DNA of 64,000 nucleotides from Pseudomonas entomophila (lineage in GTDB: Bacteria > Pseudomonadota > Gammaproteobacteria > Pseudomonadales > Pseudomonadaceae): the NCBI RefSeq assembly GCF_029193575.1, contig NZ_JARGCS010000019.1, forward strand, positions 1 to 64,000. Direction: 5' to 3'. The notes beneath the pieces are model-generated. The model saw only the letters and a list, made by a program, of their open reading frames with translations, was not told the DNA's origin and made no database searches. The position numbers and the translations under genes were made by a program. Below are positions 32,217-42,993 of the stretch, piece by piece; position 1 is the first letter of the stretch, and each line of letters opens with the position of its first letter.

Positions 32217-32558
32217 GGTACTTCGCACTTCTGTTACGACACAGCGTTGCGGCCTTGTGGGCCGGCCCGCGAGCGAATGGGTATTCGGCTCGCCATCATA
32301 TTAATATCACTTAAACGGTCGCAAGCAGCTTTACTTTGCATTGACAAGTCGGCAACTGCGACCCGCAAGGCAGTATAAATCGATTATGACGTACACCCGG
32401 ATAGGTTTTTATCGTAGGTGGTGGCACAATCCGCGCAGTGTATCGGCTCAGCGACAATGAAGTCCAAGACATGCGAAGGAATCCGCCAGCCGGAGCGTAC
32501 GGCGGCCGCATGAGAAGCAACTGACTTCCAGTCCATTTCAGCACAAGAACGAGGAACT
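32217..32558. other. Divergent intergenic region, anti-sigma / ECF sigma
   Basis: 342 bases between the two divergent starts. The middle (about 32295-32420) is AT-rich and contains the palindrome atattaatat (32298-32307). It must hold promoters for both directions. I could not identify an autoregulatory ECF promoter matching the tssA/vgrG block. Confidence 0.5.
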
Positions 32559-33104
32559 ATGTCGATCACCGGTGCCGACCTCCCTGCACTGCTCCCTGGC
32601 ATGTTGCCGCGCCTGTGGGCCTTCGCCCTGCGCCTCTCGGGCGACCGCCACGACGCCGAAGACCTGGTCCAGCTCGCCTGCGTGCGCGCCCTCGAACGCA
32701 CCCACCAACTGCGCCCGGACACCGCGCCGCTGAGCTGGATGTTCGCCATCGTCCACACCACCTGGATCAACGAAGTGCGCTCGCGCAACGTGCGCAGCCG
32801 CTCGCGCTCGGAGTGGAACGACAGCGTCATCGAGTCGGTCACCGACCCGGCCGCGCCCACCCCGGAAACCGACCTGATGCACCAGCAAATCCTCACGGCG
32901 GTGAACGGCCTGCCCGACGGCCAGCGCGAAGTGATGCTGCTGGTGGCCGTGGAGCGCTTCAGCTACAAGGAAGCCGCTGAAATCCTGGAGGTGCCTATCG
33001 GCACGGTGATGAGCCGACTGTCCCGCGCCAGGCAAACGATTGGCAGCCTGTTCAACGACAGCCCCAAGCCCTCGGCGCCTGGCCGCGATCTGTTGCGCAC
33101 CTAA
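32559..33104 (+). CDS. ECF-type RNA polymerase sigma factor
   Basis: A 181-aa protein from ATG 32559 (AGGAACT before it). Region 2 is LPGMLPRLWAFALRLSGDRH, then DAEDLVQLACVRALERTHQL and PLSWMFAIVHTTWINEVRSR; region 4 is AVNGLPDGQREVMLLVAVER, then FSYKEAAEILEVPIGTVMSR and LSRARQTI. There is no region 1.1 or 3, as expected for an ECF sigma. The divergent anti-sigma gene is the likely partner. Probable targets are its own locus and the peroxidase; the GGAATAA blocks before tssA and vgrG are possible further targets, by inference only. Confidence 0.93.
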   Translation: MSITGADLPALLPGMLPRLWAFALRLSGDRHDAEDLVQLACVRALERTHQLRPDTAPLSWMFAIVHTTWINEVRSRNVRSRSRSEWNDSVIESVTDPAAPTPETDLMHQQILTAVNGLPDGQREVMLLVAVERFSYKEAAEILEVPIGTVMSRLSRARQTIGSLFNDSPKPSAPGRDLLRT

Positions 33105-33451
33105 CGTTTCGCGCGTGTTGCCAGGCACCTGCATACGCCCTCCCCAGGGGTAGTTTCTTGCAACTTCCCAACGATGATGGGCTACACAGTGCGCCGAACA
33201 CACTATTTTTACAAGTGAAGGGAACTCATCTTGTTAGTTGGCGTCCGTTATTTCATCATCCGTCACTTCCCCCAATAAAAGACGCACATAACACTTCAGC
33301 GCGTCAGTTTATTCCATAGAATTTTCTATTTTTTCTTATTATCAATTTTAGTTGGACGCCCCTGCCCCACCTTCCTATTCTCGCCCCTGCCGGAACAACT
33401 TGTCGGTTCCCGCCAAGACTCTTTCCCCGTCATTGAATTGCAGAGGCAAAC
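33105..33451. other. Intergenic region upstream of sodC
   Basis: 347 bases without a gene. It has an AT-rich stretch (about 33305-33355) and probably contains the sodC promoter. No convincing operator or terminator was found. Confidence 0.4.
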
Positions 33452-33970
33452 ATGAAACGTCATCTCTTGCTGGCCATGCTCGGCACCCTGTCCCTTGGCG
33501 CCCACGCCGCCACCCTCGATGTGCCGATGAACCTGGTCGGCGCCGACGGCGCAGCGCAGCCCATCGGCCAGGTCAGCATCAGCGAGTCGGCCTATGGGCT
33601 GGTCTTCACCCCCAAGTTGAGCACCCTGCCGGCGGGCGTGCACGGCTTCCACGTGCATGAGAACGGCAGCTGCGCGCCGGGCATGAAGGACGGCAAGCCG
33701 GTCGCGGCGCTGGCTGCCGGTGGGCATTTCGACCCGGCCAAGACCGGCAAGCACCTGGGCCCCTACGGCGACGGCCACCTGGGCGACCTGCCGGCGATCT
33801 ACGTGAGCGCCGACGGCACGGCCAGCTACCCGGTGCTGGCGCCGCGGCTGAAGAAAATCGACGAGATCAAGGGGCATGCGCTGATGATCCATGCCGGTGG
33901 CGACAACCATGCGGACATGCCGATGCCCCTGGGCGGTGGCGGTGAGCGGGTGGCGTGCGGGGTGATCTGA
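33452..33970 (+). CDS. sodC: Periplasmic Cu/Zn superoxide dismutase SodC
   Basis: A 172-aa precursor from ATG 33452 with a clear signal peptide ([19 protein letters not shown], cleavage after AHA). The mature protein carries the copper/zinc ligands: [11 protein letters not shown] (two Cu His), [19 protein letters not shown] (Zn ligands) and [11 protein letters not shown] (Cu His), plus the two Cys expected for the disulfide (NGSC and ERVACGVI). It converts superoxide to peroxide and oxygen in the periplasm. Next to an ECF sigma and a haem peroxidase it suggests a small oxidative-defence island beside the T6SS. Confidence 0.95.
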   Translation: MKRHLLLAMLGTLSLGAHAATLDVPMNLVGADGAAQPIGQVSISESAYGLVFTPKLSTLPAGVHGFHVHENGSCAPGMKDGKPVAALAAGGHFDPAKTGKHLGPYGDGHLGDLPAIYVSADGTASYPVLAPRLKKIDEIKGHALMIHAGGDNHADMPMPLGGGGERVACGVI

Positions 33971-33990
33971 CGGCGCGTCTAGTGGCCGGG

Positions 33991-34020
33991 GATGGCGTGG
34001 GTGGGTTTACCGACGCCATC
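33991..34020. terminator. Hairpin between convergent sodC and CorA-type gene
   Basis: Arms gatggcgt (33991-33998) and acgccatc (34013-34020) are perfectly complementary around a 14-nt loop, and lie between the stops of two convergent genes. No clear U-tract is present, so termination strength is uncertain. Confidence 0.45.
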
Positions 34021-34028
34021 GCCCGTCA

Positions 34029-35045
34029 TCAATAATCGCCGCGTTTGCGAAATGCCCAGCGGCCCGCCAATACCGTGAACGTGACGACCAACGCCACCAA
34101 TACCCAGAACCCATGGGGGTCATCGGCCAATGGCACACCGCCGACATTCATGCCAAAGAAGCCGGCGATGATATTGATCGGCAACGCCAGCACCGTGACC
34201 ACGGTCAGGGTAAACAGGGTGCGGTTGTTATCTTCGGTCAACTTCGCGGCCATTTCTTCTTGCAATAACTTGATGCGTTCAACCAGTGCGGTGAGGTCGT
34301 TGATAATCACCGCGAACTCTTCGGTGGACGCACGCAACTGATGCAAGTCCTGTTCGCCCAGCCATTGCGGCGGGCGGTTGAGCAGGCGCAGCAACGAACC
34401 GGGCTCCAACGCCAGCAGCCGTTGCAGGCGCACCAACACCCGGCGCAGGGTGCTGAGCTCGGCGCGGTTGCCGCTCAGGCGCTGGGACAGCAACTGGTCT
34501 TCGATGCGGTCCACGCTCAGGGTGGTTTCACGCACCACCTGGGTGAGCAGATCACCCTGGTCACGCAGCAGGTGCACCAGCAGCTCCAGGGTCGAGTCGA
34601 AGCGCTCGCCGCGCTTGACCGACGAGCGCAGGGTGTCGACCGACTGCAAGGGCTGCAGGCGCACGCTCACCAGCAGGCGGCTGCGGGCGCAGACCCACAG
34701 GGTGGAAACGTCCGAAGACACCAGGCCAAAGCTGAAGACCACGTCGTTGACCACCGCCAGCAAGGCCGAGTCGGTGTGCTCGATGCGCGTGGAGCGCGAA
34801 CCTTCGCGCAGGGTTTCGAAGAAGGTCTCGGGCAGGTCGAGGTGGCTTTTCATCCAGCGTTCGCAGGCGGCATGCGCGAGGTTCAGGTGCAGCCACATGA
34901 ATTCGCCTTCGACGCCGGGCTCGACCAGCCGTTCGAGGGCCTGGGTCGAGTCGACTTCCTGGCCAGGGGCGCCAGGGCGGAACACGAAGCCGTAGAGCAG
35001 GCCGTGCAGGTCGGCGTCGTGGGGGCGTTCTGAGGGGGTGGGCAA
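34029..35045 (-). CDS. zntB: CorA/ZntB-family divalent-metal transporter
   Basis: A 338-aa protein. The best start is a TTG at 35045 behind CCAGGTCACACC; no ATG fits in frame upstream. A large cytoplasmic domain (GEFMWLHLNLAHAACERWMK, ALLAVVNDVVFSF) leads into a long stalk helix and two C-terminal transmembrane segments (LFTLTVVTVLALPINIIAGF, FWVLVALVVTFTVLAGRWAF) separated by the signature GMNVGGVPL. GMN followed by VGG is the ZntB-like variant, associated with zinc, though CorA-type magnesium or cobalt transport cannot be excluded. Monocistronic and convergent with sodC. Confidence 0.85.
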   Translation of the reverse strand: MPTPSERPHDADLHGLLYGFVFRPGAPGQEVDSTQALERLVEPGVEGEFMWLHLNLAHAACERWMKSHLDLPETFFETLREGSRSTRIEHTDSALLAVVNDVVFSFGLVSSDVSTLWVCARSRLLVSVRLQPLQSVDTLRSSVKRGERFDSTLELLVHLLRDQGDLLTQVVRETTLSVDRIEDQLLSQRLSGNRAELSTLRRVLVRLQRLLALEPGSLLRLLNRPPQWLGEQDLHQLRASTEEFAVIINDLTALVERIKLLQEEMAAKLTEDNNRTLFTLTVVTVLALPINIIAGFFGMNVGGVPLADDPHGFWVLVALVVTFTVLAGRWAFRKRGDY

Positions 35046-35137
35046 GGTGTGACCTGGGCGCTGTTGGAGGGATCCGCCATCTTAGAGAAACGGATATGAC
35101 AGCTTGGTTACGCCTTGGATTTGTTCATCTTCACCGG

Positions 35138-35210
35138 CCCGATCGCGGGGCAAGCCCGCGCCTACAGGGGACGGCGCAGTCCTTGTAGGAGCGGGCTTGC
35201 CTCGCGATAC
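35138..35210. repeat. REP pair (inverted)
   Basis: Two REP units in opposite orientation (cgcggggcaagcccgcgcct and gtaggagcgggcttgcctcg) between the CorA-type gene and pydC. Confidence 0.8.
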
Positions 35211-35214
35211 AGCC

Positions 35215-36498
35215 TCAGGCCGCCAAGCGCCCCTCGGCGATCGCCTGCGACGCCGCCAGCATCGCCCGCAACAGCACCGCACACCCGGCCGCCAGGTCCT
35301 GCGGCGTGGCGTTCTCGATTTCGTTGTGGCTGATGCCGTTCTCGCACGGCACGAAGATCATCCCCGCCGGCCCCAGCTCGGCCAGGAAGATCGCGTCATG
35401 CCCTGCCCCGCTGACGATGTCCATGTGCGACAGGCCCAGCGCCTGGGCGGCGTCGCGCACGGCATCGACGCAACCGGGGTCGAAGTACAGCGCCGGGAAG
35501 TCCGCCGTCGGCGTCAGCTCGAAGCTCAGCCCGTGCTTGGCGCAGGTGCTGTCGATCACCCCGCGCACCTCGGCGATCATCGCGTCCAGCCGCTCGCCCT
35601 GCAGGTGACGAAAATCCAGGGTCATGCGCACCTCGCCCGGGATCACGTTGCGCGAACCGGGGTAGGCTTGCAGGCAGCCGACCGTGCCGCAGGCATGCGG
35701 CTGGTGGCCGTGGGCCGTGCGGTTGACCGCCTCGACCACCGCCGCGGCGCCAACCAAGGCATCCTTGCGCAGGTGCATCGGCGTGGGGCCGGCGTGGGCC
35801 TCGACGCCGCGCAGGGTCAGGTCGAACCATTTCTGTCCCAGGGCGCCGAGCACCACGCCGATGGTCTTGCCCTGGTCTTCGAGGATCGGCCCCTGCTCGA
35901 TGTGCGCCTCGAAGTAGGCGCCCACCGCATGCCCGGTGGGCACGCGCGGGCCGGCGTAGCCGATGCCGTTCAGCGCCTCGCCGACGCTGACACCTTCGGC
36001 ATCGCGCTTGGCCAGGGTGTCTTCGAGGGTGAACTTGCCGGCGAACACCCCAGACCCCATCATGCACGGCGGGAAGCGCGAGCCTTCCTCATTGGTCCAC
36101 ACCACCACCTCCAGCGGCGCCTCGGTTTCCACGCCCAGGTCGTTAAGGGTGCGGATCACCTCCAGGCCGGCCATCACGCCGAAGCAACCGTCGAACTTGC
36201 CGCCAGTGGGCTGGGTGTCGATGTGGCTGCCGGTCATCACCGGCGGCAGGTTGGGGTTGCGGCCTGGGCGACGGGCGAAGAGGTTGCCGATGGCGTCGAT
36301 GCTGACGGTGCAGCCGGCGGCTTCGCACCATTGCACGAACAGGTCGCGGGCCTGGCGGTCAAGGTCGGTCAGGGCCAGGCGACAGACCCCGCCCTTGGGC
36401 GTGGCGCCCAGGCGGGCGAGGTCCATCAGCGATTGCCACAGGCGGGCGCTGTCGATGTGCGAGGCGGTGCTGTGCAGGACTTCCTTGGCATGGGTCAT
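35215..36498 (-). CDS. pydC: N-carbamoyl-beta-alanine amidohydrolase (M20 family)
   Basis: A 427-aa zinc hydrolase from ATG 36498, preceded by GAGGAGATACCC. Metal-site motifs of the M20 carbamoylase/allantoate amidohydrolase group are present: VMTGSHIDTQPTGGKFDGCF (His and Asp ligands), TNEEGSRF (Glu pair), a dimerisation-domain GVEAHAGPTPMHLRKDAL, and the late SGAGHDAIFLAELGPAGMIF with NGISHNEIE. In this context it should cleave N-carbamoyl-beta-alanine or N-carbamoyl-beta-aminoisobutyrate to the beta-amino acid, CO2 and ammonia, the last step of reductive pyrimidine breakdown. It is transcribed with the NCS1 transporter. Allantoate or L-carbamoylase activity is the alternative, made less likely by its neighbours. 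Confidence 0.85.
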   Translation of the reverse strand: MTHAKEVLHSTASHIDSARLWQSLMDLARLGATPKGGVCRLALTDLDRQARDLFVQWCEAAGCTVSIDAIGNLFARRPGRNPNLPPVMTGSHIDTQPTGGKFDGCFGVMAGLEVIRTLNDLGVETEAPLEVVVWTNEEGSRFPPCMMGSGVFAGKFTLEDTLAKRDAEGVSVGEALNGIGYAGPRVPTGHAVGAYFEAHIEQGPILEDQGKTIGVVLGALGQKWFDLTLRGVEAHAGPTPMHLRKDALVGAAAVVEAVNRTAHGHQPHACGTVGCLQAYPGSRNVIPGEVRMTLDFRHLQGERLDAMIAEVRGVIDSTCAKHGLSFELTPTADFPALYFDPGCVDAVRDAAQALGLSHMDIVSGAGHDAIFLAELGPAGMIFVPCENGISHNEIENATPQDLAAGCAVLLRAMLAASQAIAEGRLAA

Positions 36499-36545
36499 GG
36501 GTATCTCCTCAGGCATTTTTTGTTCTGCTGATTTCGCTGGAGTGG

Positions 36546-36604
36546 CGCAAGCCCGCGCCCACACGCTGTACCTGTGGGAGCGGGCTTGCCCCGCGATGAG
36601 GCCG
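36546..36604. repeat. REP pair between pydC and transporter
   Basis: REP cores cgcaagcccgcgcccacac and gcgggcttgccccgcgatg in inverted arrangement, inside the presumed transporter-pydC transcript. Confidence 0.75.
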
Positions 36605-36612
36605 CCACGCCT

Positions 36613-38103
36613 TCAGGGCGCCGGCTTGGCCAAGCGCGCCGGCCCACGCACCGCCAGGCCGCCCAGGGCGTAGTACAGCCCCCCGCCCAGCAGTGAACCG
36701 GTGAACCAGCCATAGTCGTAGAACCAGCTGAAACTGCTGTTGCCGATCGCCAGCACGGTCAGCGTCACCGGCACCACGAACGCGGCGAAGCCCGCCCAGT
36801 TCCATGCCGGGTACACGTCGTCGCGATACAGCCCGGCCAGGTCCAGGCGCTGGCGGCGGACCAGGAAGTAGTCCACCACCATGATCCCGGCGATCGGCCC
36901 GAGCAGGCTCGAGTAGCCCAGCAGCCAGTTGGAATACACACTCTCCAAGCTCAAGTCCGAGACGATCCACCCCAGTTTCTTGAACAGCTCATGGCTCATC
37001 AACGCCAGGCCGATGAAACCGGTCAGCCACACCGCGCGGCTGCGGCCGATCAGGCGCGGGGCGATGTTCTGGAAGTCGTTGGTCGGCGAAACGATATTCG
37101 CCGCCGTGTTGGTCGACAGCGTGGCGATGACGATCAACGCCATGGCCAGCGCCACCCACACCGGGCTGTGGATCTTGCCGATCAGGCTCACCGGGTCGGA
37201 CACCGTCTCGCCCACCAGCGAGGCCGAGGCGGCGGTCATGATCACCCCCAGGGACGCGAACAGGAACATGGTCAGCGGCAAGCCGAAGATCTGCCCGAGG
37301 ATCTGGTCCTTCTGGCTGCGCGCATAGCGGCTGAAGTCCGGGATATTCAACGACAACGTGGCCCAGAAGCCGACCATCGCCGTGAGCCCGGCGCAGAAGT
37401 AGCCGACCACGCTGGCCCCTTCCGGGCGCTTGGGCGGCTGGGCCAGCAGCTCGGTCATCGACATGTGCGGCAACGCCCAGAACAACAGGCCGACGCCCAC
37501 CGCCACCAGCAGCGGCGCCGACAGCGTCTCCAGCCACTTGATCGACTCGGCGCCGCGCAGCACCACCCACAGGTTGAGTGCCCAGAAAATCATGAAGCCG
37601 ATCACCTCGCCGGTGCCCCCCAGCGCCTTCCAGTCCGCCGACAGCGAGCCGAGGAACAGGTGGATGGCCAGCCCGCCGAACATCGTCTGGATGCCGAACC
37701 AGCCACAGGCCACCACCGCGCGGATCAGGCACGGCACGTTAGAGCCAAGGATGCCGAACGAGGAGCGCAGCAGCACCGGGAACGGAATGCCGTACTGGGT
37801 ACCGGGGAAGGCATTGAGGGTCAGCGGGATCAACACGATCAGGTTGGCCAGCAGAATCGCCAGCAGCGCCTCGCCGACGCTCAGGCCGAAGTAGGCGGTG
37901 AGTACCCCGCCCAGGGTGTAGGTGGGCACGCAGATGGACATCCCCACCCACAAGGCGGTGATGTGCCACTTGTTCCAGGTGCGCTGGTGCACCTGGGTGG
38001 GTGCGATGTCGTGGTTGTAGCGCGGGCTGTCGAGCACGTCACTGCCCGCCGACAGCTCGAACAGGCCATCCTGCTCGATCACTTGCGATCTGCTCTGTTG
38101 CAT
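36613..38103 (-). CDS. NCS1-family nucleobase/hydantoin transporter
   Basis: A 496-aa inner-membrane protein with about 12 hydrophobic segments. The N-terminal SPRYNHDIAPTQVHQRTWNK, then WHITALWVGMSICVPTYTLG, is the NCS1 signature; PVLLRSSFGILGSNVPCLIR, ACGWFGIQTMFGG and NIPDFSRYARSQKDQILGQI follow and match the substrate and sodium-site helices of this family (Mhp1, PucI, uracil permeases). Probable cargo is uracil, thymine, dihydropyrimidine or hydantoin, judged from the flanking pyd genes. It is divergent from pydB across a 593-base control region. Confidence 0.9.
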   Translation of the reverse strand: MQQSRSQVIEQDGLFELSAGSDVLDSPRYNHDIAPTQVHQRTWNKWHITALWVGMSICVPTYTLGGVLTAYFGLSVGEALLAILLANLIVLIPLTLNAFPGTQYGIPFPVLLRSSFGILGSNVPCLIRAVVACGWFGIQTMFGGLAIHLFLGSLSADWKALGGTGEVIGFMIFWALNLWVVLRGAESIKWLETLSAPLLVAVGVGLLFWALPHMSMTELLAQPPKRPEGASVVGYFCAGLTAMVGFWATLSLNIPDFSRYARSQKDQILGQIFGLPLTMFLFASLGVIMTAASASLVGETVSDPVSLIGKIHSPVWVALAMALIVIATLSTNTAANIVSPTNDFQNIAPRLIGRSRAVWLTGFIGLALMSHELFKKLGWIVSDLSLESVYSNWLLGYSSLLGPIAGIMVVDYFLVRRQRLDLAGLYRDDVYPAWNWAGFAAFVVPVTLTVLAIGNSSFSWFYDYGWFTGSLLGGGLYYALGGLAVRGPARLAKPAP

Positions 38104-40136
<2,033 letters not shown>

Positions 40137-40151
40137 AAAGCCCAGAGAGGC

Positions 40152-40200
40152 AGGGGCAAGCCCACACCTCCTGGCGGAGCGGGCTTGCCCCGCGATGGGC
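40152..40200. repeat. REP pair between pydB and pydX
   Basis: Inverted REP cores (aggggcaagcccacacctc and gagcgggcttgccccgcga) in the 167-base gap between pydB and pydX. Confidence 0.75.
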
Positions 40201-40303
40201 TGCGATGCAGCCCCAGAACAGCCCCAACCGAAGTTGACTGCCATCCCCTGAACGGACGCGCGACTCCCCTCGCCCATCCAATAAAAAGAGAGAGGCTACA
40301 ACC

Positions 40304-41671
40304 GTGATCGACGCCCTGAAGCACCTGCCGCGCCCCCGCGCCGGCAGCGACCAACTGAACCAAGCCTTCACCGACCTCGCCCCGCCGCTGACCGCGCGCC
40401 AGGCCGCCGTGGAAAGCGCGCGCTGCCTGTACTGCTACGACGCCCCCTGCGTCAACGCCTGCCCCAGCGAGATCGACATCCCGTCCTTCATCCACCGCAT
40501 CAGCGACGAAAACCTGCAAGGCGCCGCCGAACGCATCCTCTCGGCGAACATCCTCGGCGGCAGTTGCGCCCGCGTCTGCCCCACCGAGATCCTCTGCCAG
40601 CAGGCCTGCGTGCGCAACAACGCCCAGGAGTGCGCACCGGTGCTGATCGGCCAGTTGCAACGCTACGCCCTGGACAACGCCCACTTCAGCGAACACCCCT
40701 TCCAGCGCTCGCCCGCCACTGGCAAGCGCATCGCCGTGGTCGGCGCCGGCCCCGCCGGGCTGTCCTGCGCCCACCGCCTGGCGCTGCACGGGCATGACGT
40801 GGTGATCTTCGAGGCCAGTGAAAAAGCCGGCGGCCTCAACGAATACGGCATCGCCCGCTACAAGCTGGTGGACGACTACGCCCAACGCGAGGTGGAGTTC
40901 CTACTGGGTATCGGCGGCATCGAGATCCGCCACGGTCAGCGCCTGGGCGCCAACCTGAGCCTGGCCGAACTGCGCGAGCAGTACGACGCGGTGTTCCTCG
41001 GCCTGGGCCTGAACGCCGTGCGCCAACTGGGCCTGGCCGACGAAGAAGCCCCCGGCTTGCTGGCCGCCACGCAGTACATCCGCGAACTGCGCCAGGCCGA
41101 TGACCTCAGCCAACTGCCGCTGGCCGACCGCTGCCTGGTGCTCGGCGCGGGCAACACCGCCATCGACATGGCCGTGCAGATGAGCCGCCTGGGCGCGCGC
41201 GACGTCAACCTGGTGTACCGCCGCGGCCCGGCCGACATGGGCGCCACCGGCCACGAGCAGGACATCGCCAAGGCCAACCAGGTACGCCTGCACACCTGGG
41301 CGCGCCCCGACGCGGTGCTGCTGGATGACCACGGCTGCGTGAGGGGGATGCGCTTCGTGCGCACCGAACTGCGCGACGGCCGCCTGTGCGACACCGCCGA
41401 GGCCTTCGAACTGGCCGCCGACGCGATCTTCAAGGCCATTGGCCAATGCTTCGACGACGCCAGCCTCAGCGACCCGCAGGCCACGCAACTGGCCCGCGAC
41501 GGCGAGCGCATCCGTGTCGATGCGCAGATGCGCACCAGCCTGCCTGGCGTGTACGCCGGCGGCGACTGCACCGCGCTGGGCCAGGACCTCACCGTCCAGG
41601 CCGTGCAACACGGCAAGCTGGCCGCCGAAGCCATCCATGCCCAACTCATGCTCAACGTGGAGGCTGCGTAA
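40304..41671 (+). CDS. pydX: NAD(P)-dependent dihydropyrimidine dehydrogenase subunit PydX (PreT-like)
   Basis: A 455-aa protein starting at GTG 40304 behind AGAGAGGCTACAACC. The N-terminal third has iron-sulfur ligands (CLYCYDAPCVNACP and GGSCARVCPTEILCQQACVR). An FAD-binding Rossmann fold follows (VVGAGPAGLSCAHRLALHGH), then an NAD(P)-binding one (VLGAGNTAIDMAVQMSRLGA) and a closing GVYAGGDCTALGQDLTVQAV. It passes electrons between a pyridine nucleotide and PydA, matching the N-terminal half of eukaryotic dihydropyrimidine dehydrogenase. Its stop codon directly abuts the pydA start (TAAATG), so the two are made together. Confidence 0.93.
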   Translation: MIDALKHLPRPRAGSDQLNQAFTDLAPPLTARQAAVESARCLYCYDAPCVNACPSEIDIPSFIHRISDENLQGAAERILSANILGGSCARVCPTEILCQQACVRNNAQECAPVLIGQLQRYALDNAHFSEHPFQRSPATGKRIAVVGAGPAGLSCAHRLALHGHDVVIFEASEKAGGLNEYGIARYKLVDDYAQREVEFLLGIGGIEIRHGQRLGANLSLAELREQYDAVFLGLGLNAVRQLGLADEEAPGLLAATQYIRELRQADDLSQLPLADRCLVLGAGNTAIDMAVQMSRLGARDVNLVYRRGPADMGATGHEQDIAKANQVRLHTWARPDAVLLDDHGCVRGMRFVRTELRDGRLCDTAEAFELAADAIFKAIGQCFDDASLSDPQATQLARDGERIRVDAQMRTSLPGVYAGGDCTALGQDLTVQAVQHGKLAAEAIHAQLMLNVEAA

Positions 41672-42946
41672 ATGGCCGACTTGTCCATCGAATTCGCCGG
41701 CATCAAGGCGCCCAACCCCTTCTGGCTGGCCTCCGCGCCGCCGACCGACAAGGCCTACAACGTGGTCCGCGCCTTCGAGGCCGGCTGGGGTGGCGTGGTC
41801 TGGAAAACCCTCGGTGAAGACCCTGCCGCAGTCAACGTGTCGTCGCGCTACTCGGCGCACTACGGCGCCAACCGCACGGTGCAGGGCATCAACAACATCG
41901 AGCTGATCACCGACCGCTCGCTGGAAATCAACCTGCGCGAAATCACCCAGGTGAAGAAGGACTGGCCCGACCGCGCGCTGGTGGTGTCGCTGATGGTGCC
42001 GTGCGTGGAGGAGTCATGGAAGTTCATCCTGCCGCTGGTCGAAGCCACCGGCGCCGACGGCATCGAGCTGAACTTCGGCTGCCCGCACGGCATGCCCGAA
42101 CGCGGCATGGGCGCGGCGGTCGGCCAGGTGCCGGAGTACGTGGAGATGGTCACCCGCTGGTGCAAGACGCACTGCTCGCTGCCGGTGATCGTCAAGCTCA
42201 CCCCGAACATCACCGACATCCGCCAGTCGGCGCGCGCCGCGCACCGAGGCGGGGCCGACGCGGTGTCGCTGATCAACACCATCAACTCGATCACCAGCGT
42301 CGACCTGGACCGCATGGTCGCCCACCCGATCGTCGGCGACCAGAGCACCCACGGCGGCTACTGCGGCTCGGCGGTCAAGCCGATCGCCCTGAACATGGTC
42401 GCCGAGATCGCCCGCGACCCGGAAACACGCGGGTTGCCAATCTGCGGCATTGGCGGTATCGGCAGTTGGCGCGACGCCGCCGAGTTCATCGCCCTGGGCA
42501 GCGGCGCGGTGCAGGTGTGCACGGCGGCGATGCTGCATGGCTTTCGTATCGTCGAGGACATGAAGGACGGCCTGGCGCGCTGGATGGACCAGCATGGGCA
42601 CGCGAACCTGGAGGCGTTCCGTGGCCAGGCAGTGGGGCACACCACCGACTGGAAGTACCTGGACATCAACTACAAGTCGGTGGCGCGCATCGACCAGGAC
42701 GCCTGCATCGGCTGTGGGCGCTGCCATATCGCCTGCGAGGACACCTCGCACCAGGCCATCGCCAGCACGCCCAAGGCCGACGGCAACCATGCCTACAGCG
42801 TGATCGAGGAGGAATGCGTGGGTTGCAACCTGTGCCAGATCACGTGCCCGGTGGAGGATTGCATCGAGATGGTCGCGCAGGATACCGGCAAGCCGTATCT
42901 GAATTGGACGCAGGACCCGCGTAACCCCTATCGCGAGGCCAGTTGA
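41672..42946 (+). CDS. pydA: Dihydropyrimidine dehydrogenase catalytic subunit PydA (PreA-like)
   Basis: A 424-aa protein from ATG 41672. Residues 1-300 form the FMN TIM barrel of the dihydroorotate-dehydrogenase type (IEFAGIKAPNPFWLASAPPT, NNIELITDRSLEINLREITQ, LNFGCPHGMPERGMG, IVKLTPNITDIRQSARAAHR, GIGGIGSWRDAAEFIALGSG). The C-terminus has two [4Fe-4S] motifs, CIGCGRCHIACED and CVGCNLCQITCPVEDC. It reduces uracil and thymine to the 5,6-dihydro forms with electrons from PydX, the first step of the pathway completed by PydB and PydC. The order and fusion-like adjacency with pydX match bacterial PreTA. Confidence 0.95.
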   Translation: MADLSIEFAGIKAPNPFWLASAPPTDKAYNVVRAFEAGWGGVVWKTLGEDPAAVNVSSRYSAHYGANRTVQGINNIELITDRSLEINLREITQVKKDWPDRALVVSLMVPCVEESWKFILPLVEATGADGIELNFGCPHGMPERGMGAAVGQVPEYVEMVTRWCKTHCSLPVIVKLTPNITDIRQSARAAHRGGADAVSLINTINSITSVDLDRMVAHPIVGDQSTHGGYCGSAVKPIALNMVAEIARDPETRGLPICGIGGIGSWRDAAEFIALGSGAVQVCTAAMLHGFRIVEDMKDGLARWMDQHGHANLEAFRGQAVGHTTDWKYLDINYKSVARIDQDACIGCGRCHIACEDTSHQAIASTPKADGNHAYSVIEEECVGCNLCQITCPVEDCIEMVAQDTGKPYLNWTQDPRNPYREAS

Positions 42947-42993
42947 TAAGGCGGCGTCAGTGCCGGCTCCGCGACAGGGCCGGCACAGTCCCC

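Noticed and set aside
32341..32379. TTGACA ... TATAAA as a sigma-70 promoter upstream of the ECF sigma gene
   Set aside because: The spacing is 27 bases, far from the required 16-18.
32490..32525. GGAATCC upstream of the sigma gene as an autoregulatory copy of the T6SS promoter block
   Set aside because: Only GGAAT is shared; the spacer is not C-rich and the TGTT box is missing at the 15-base distance.
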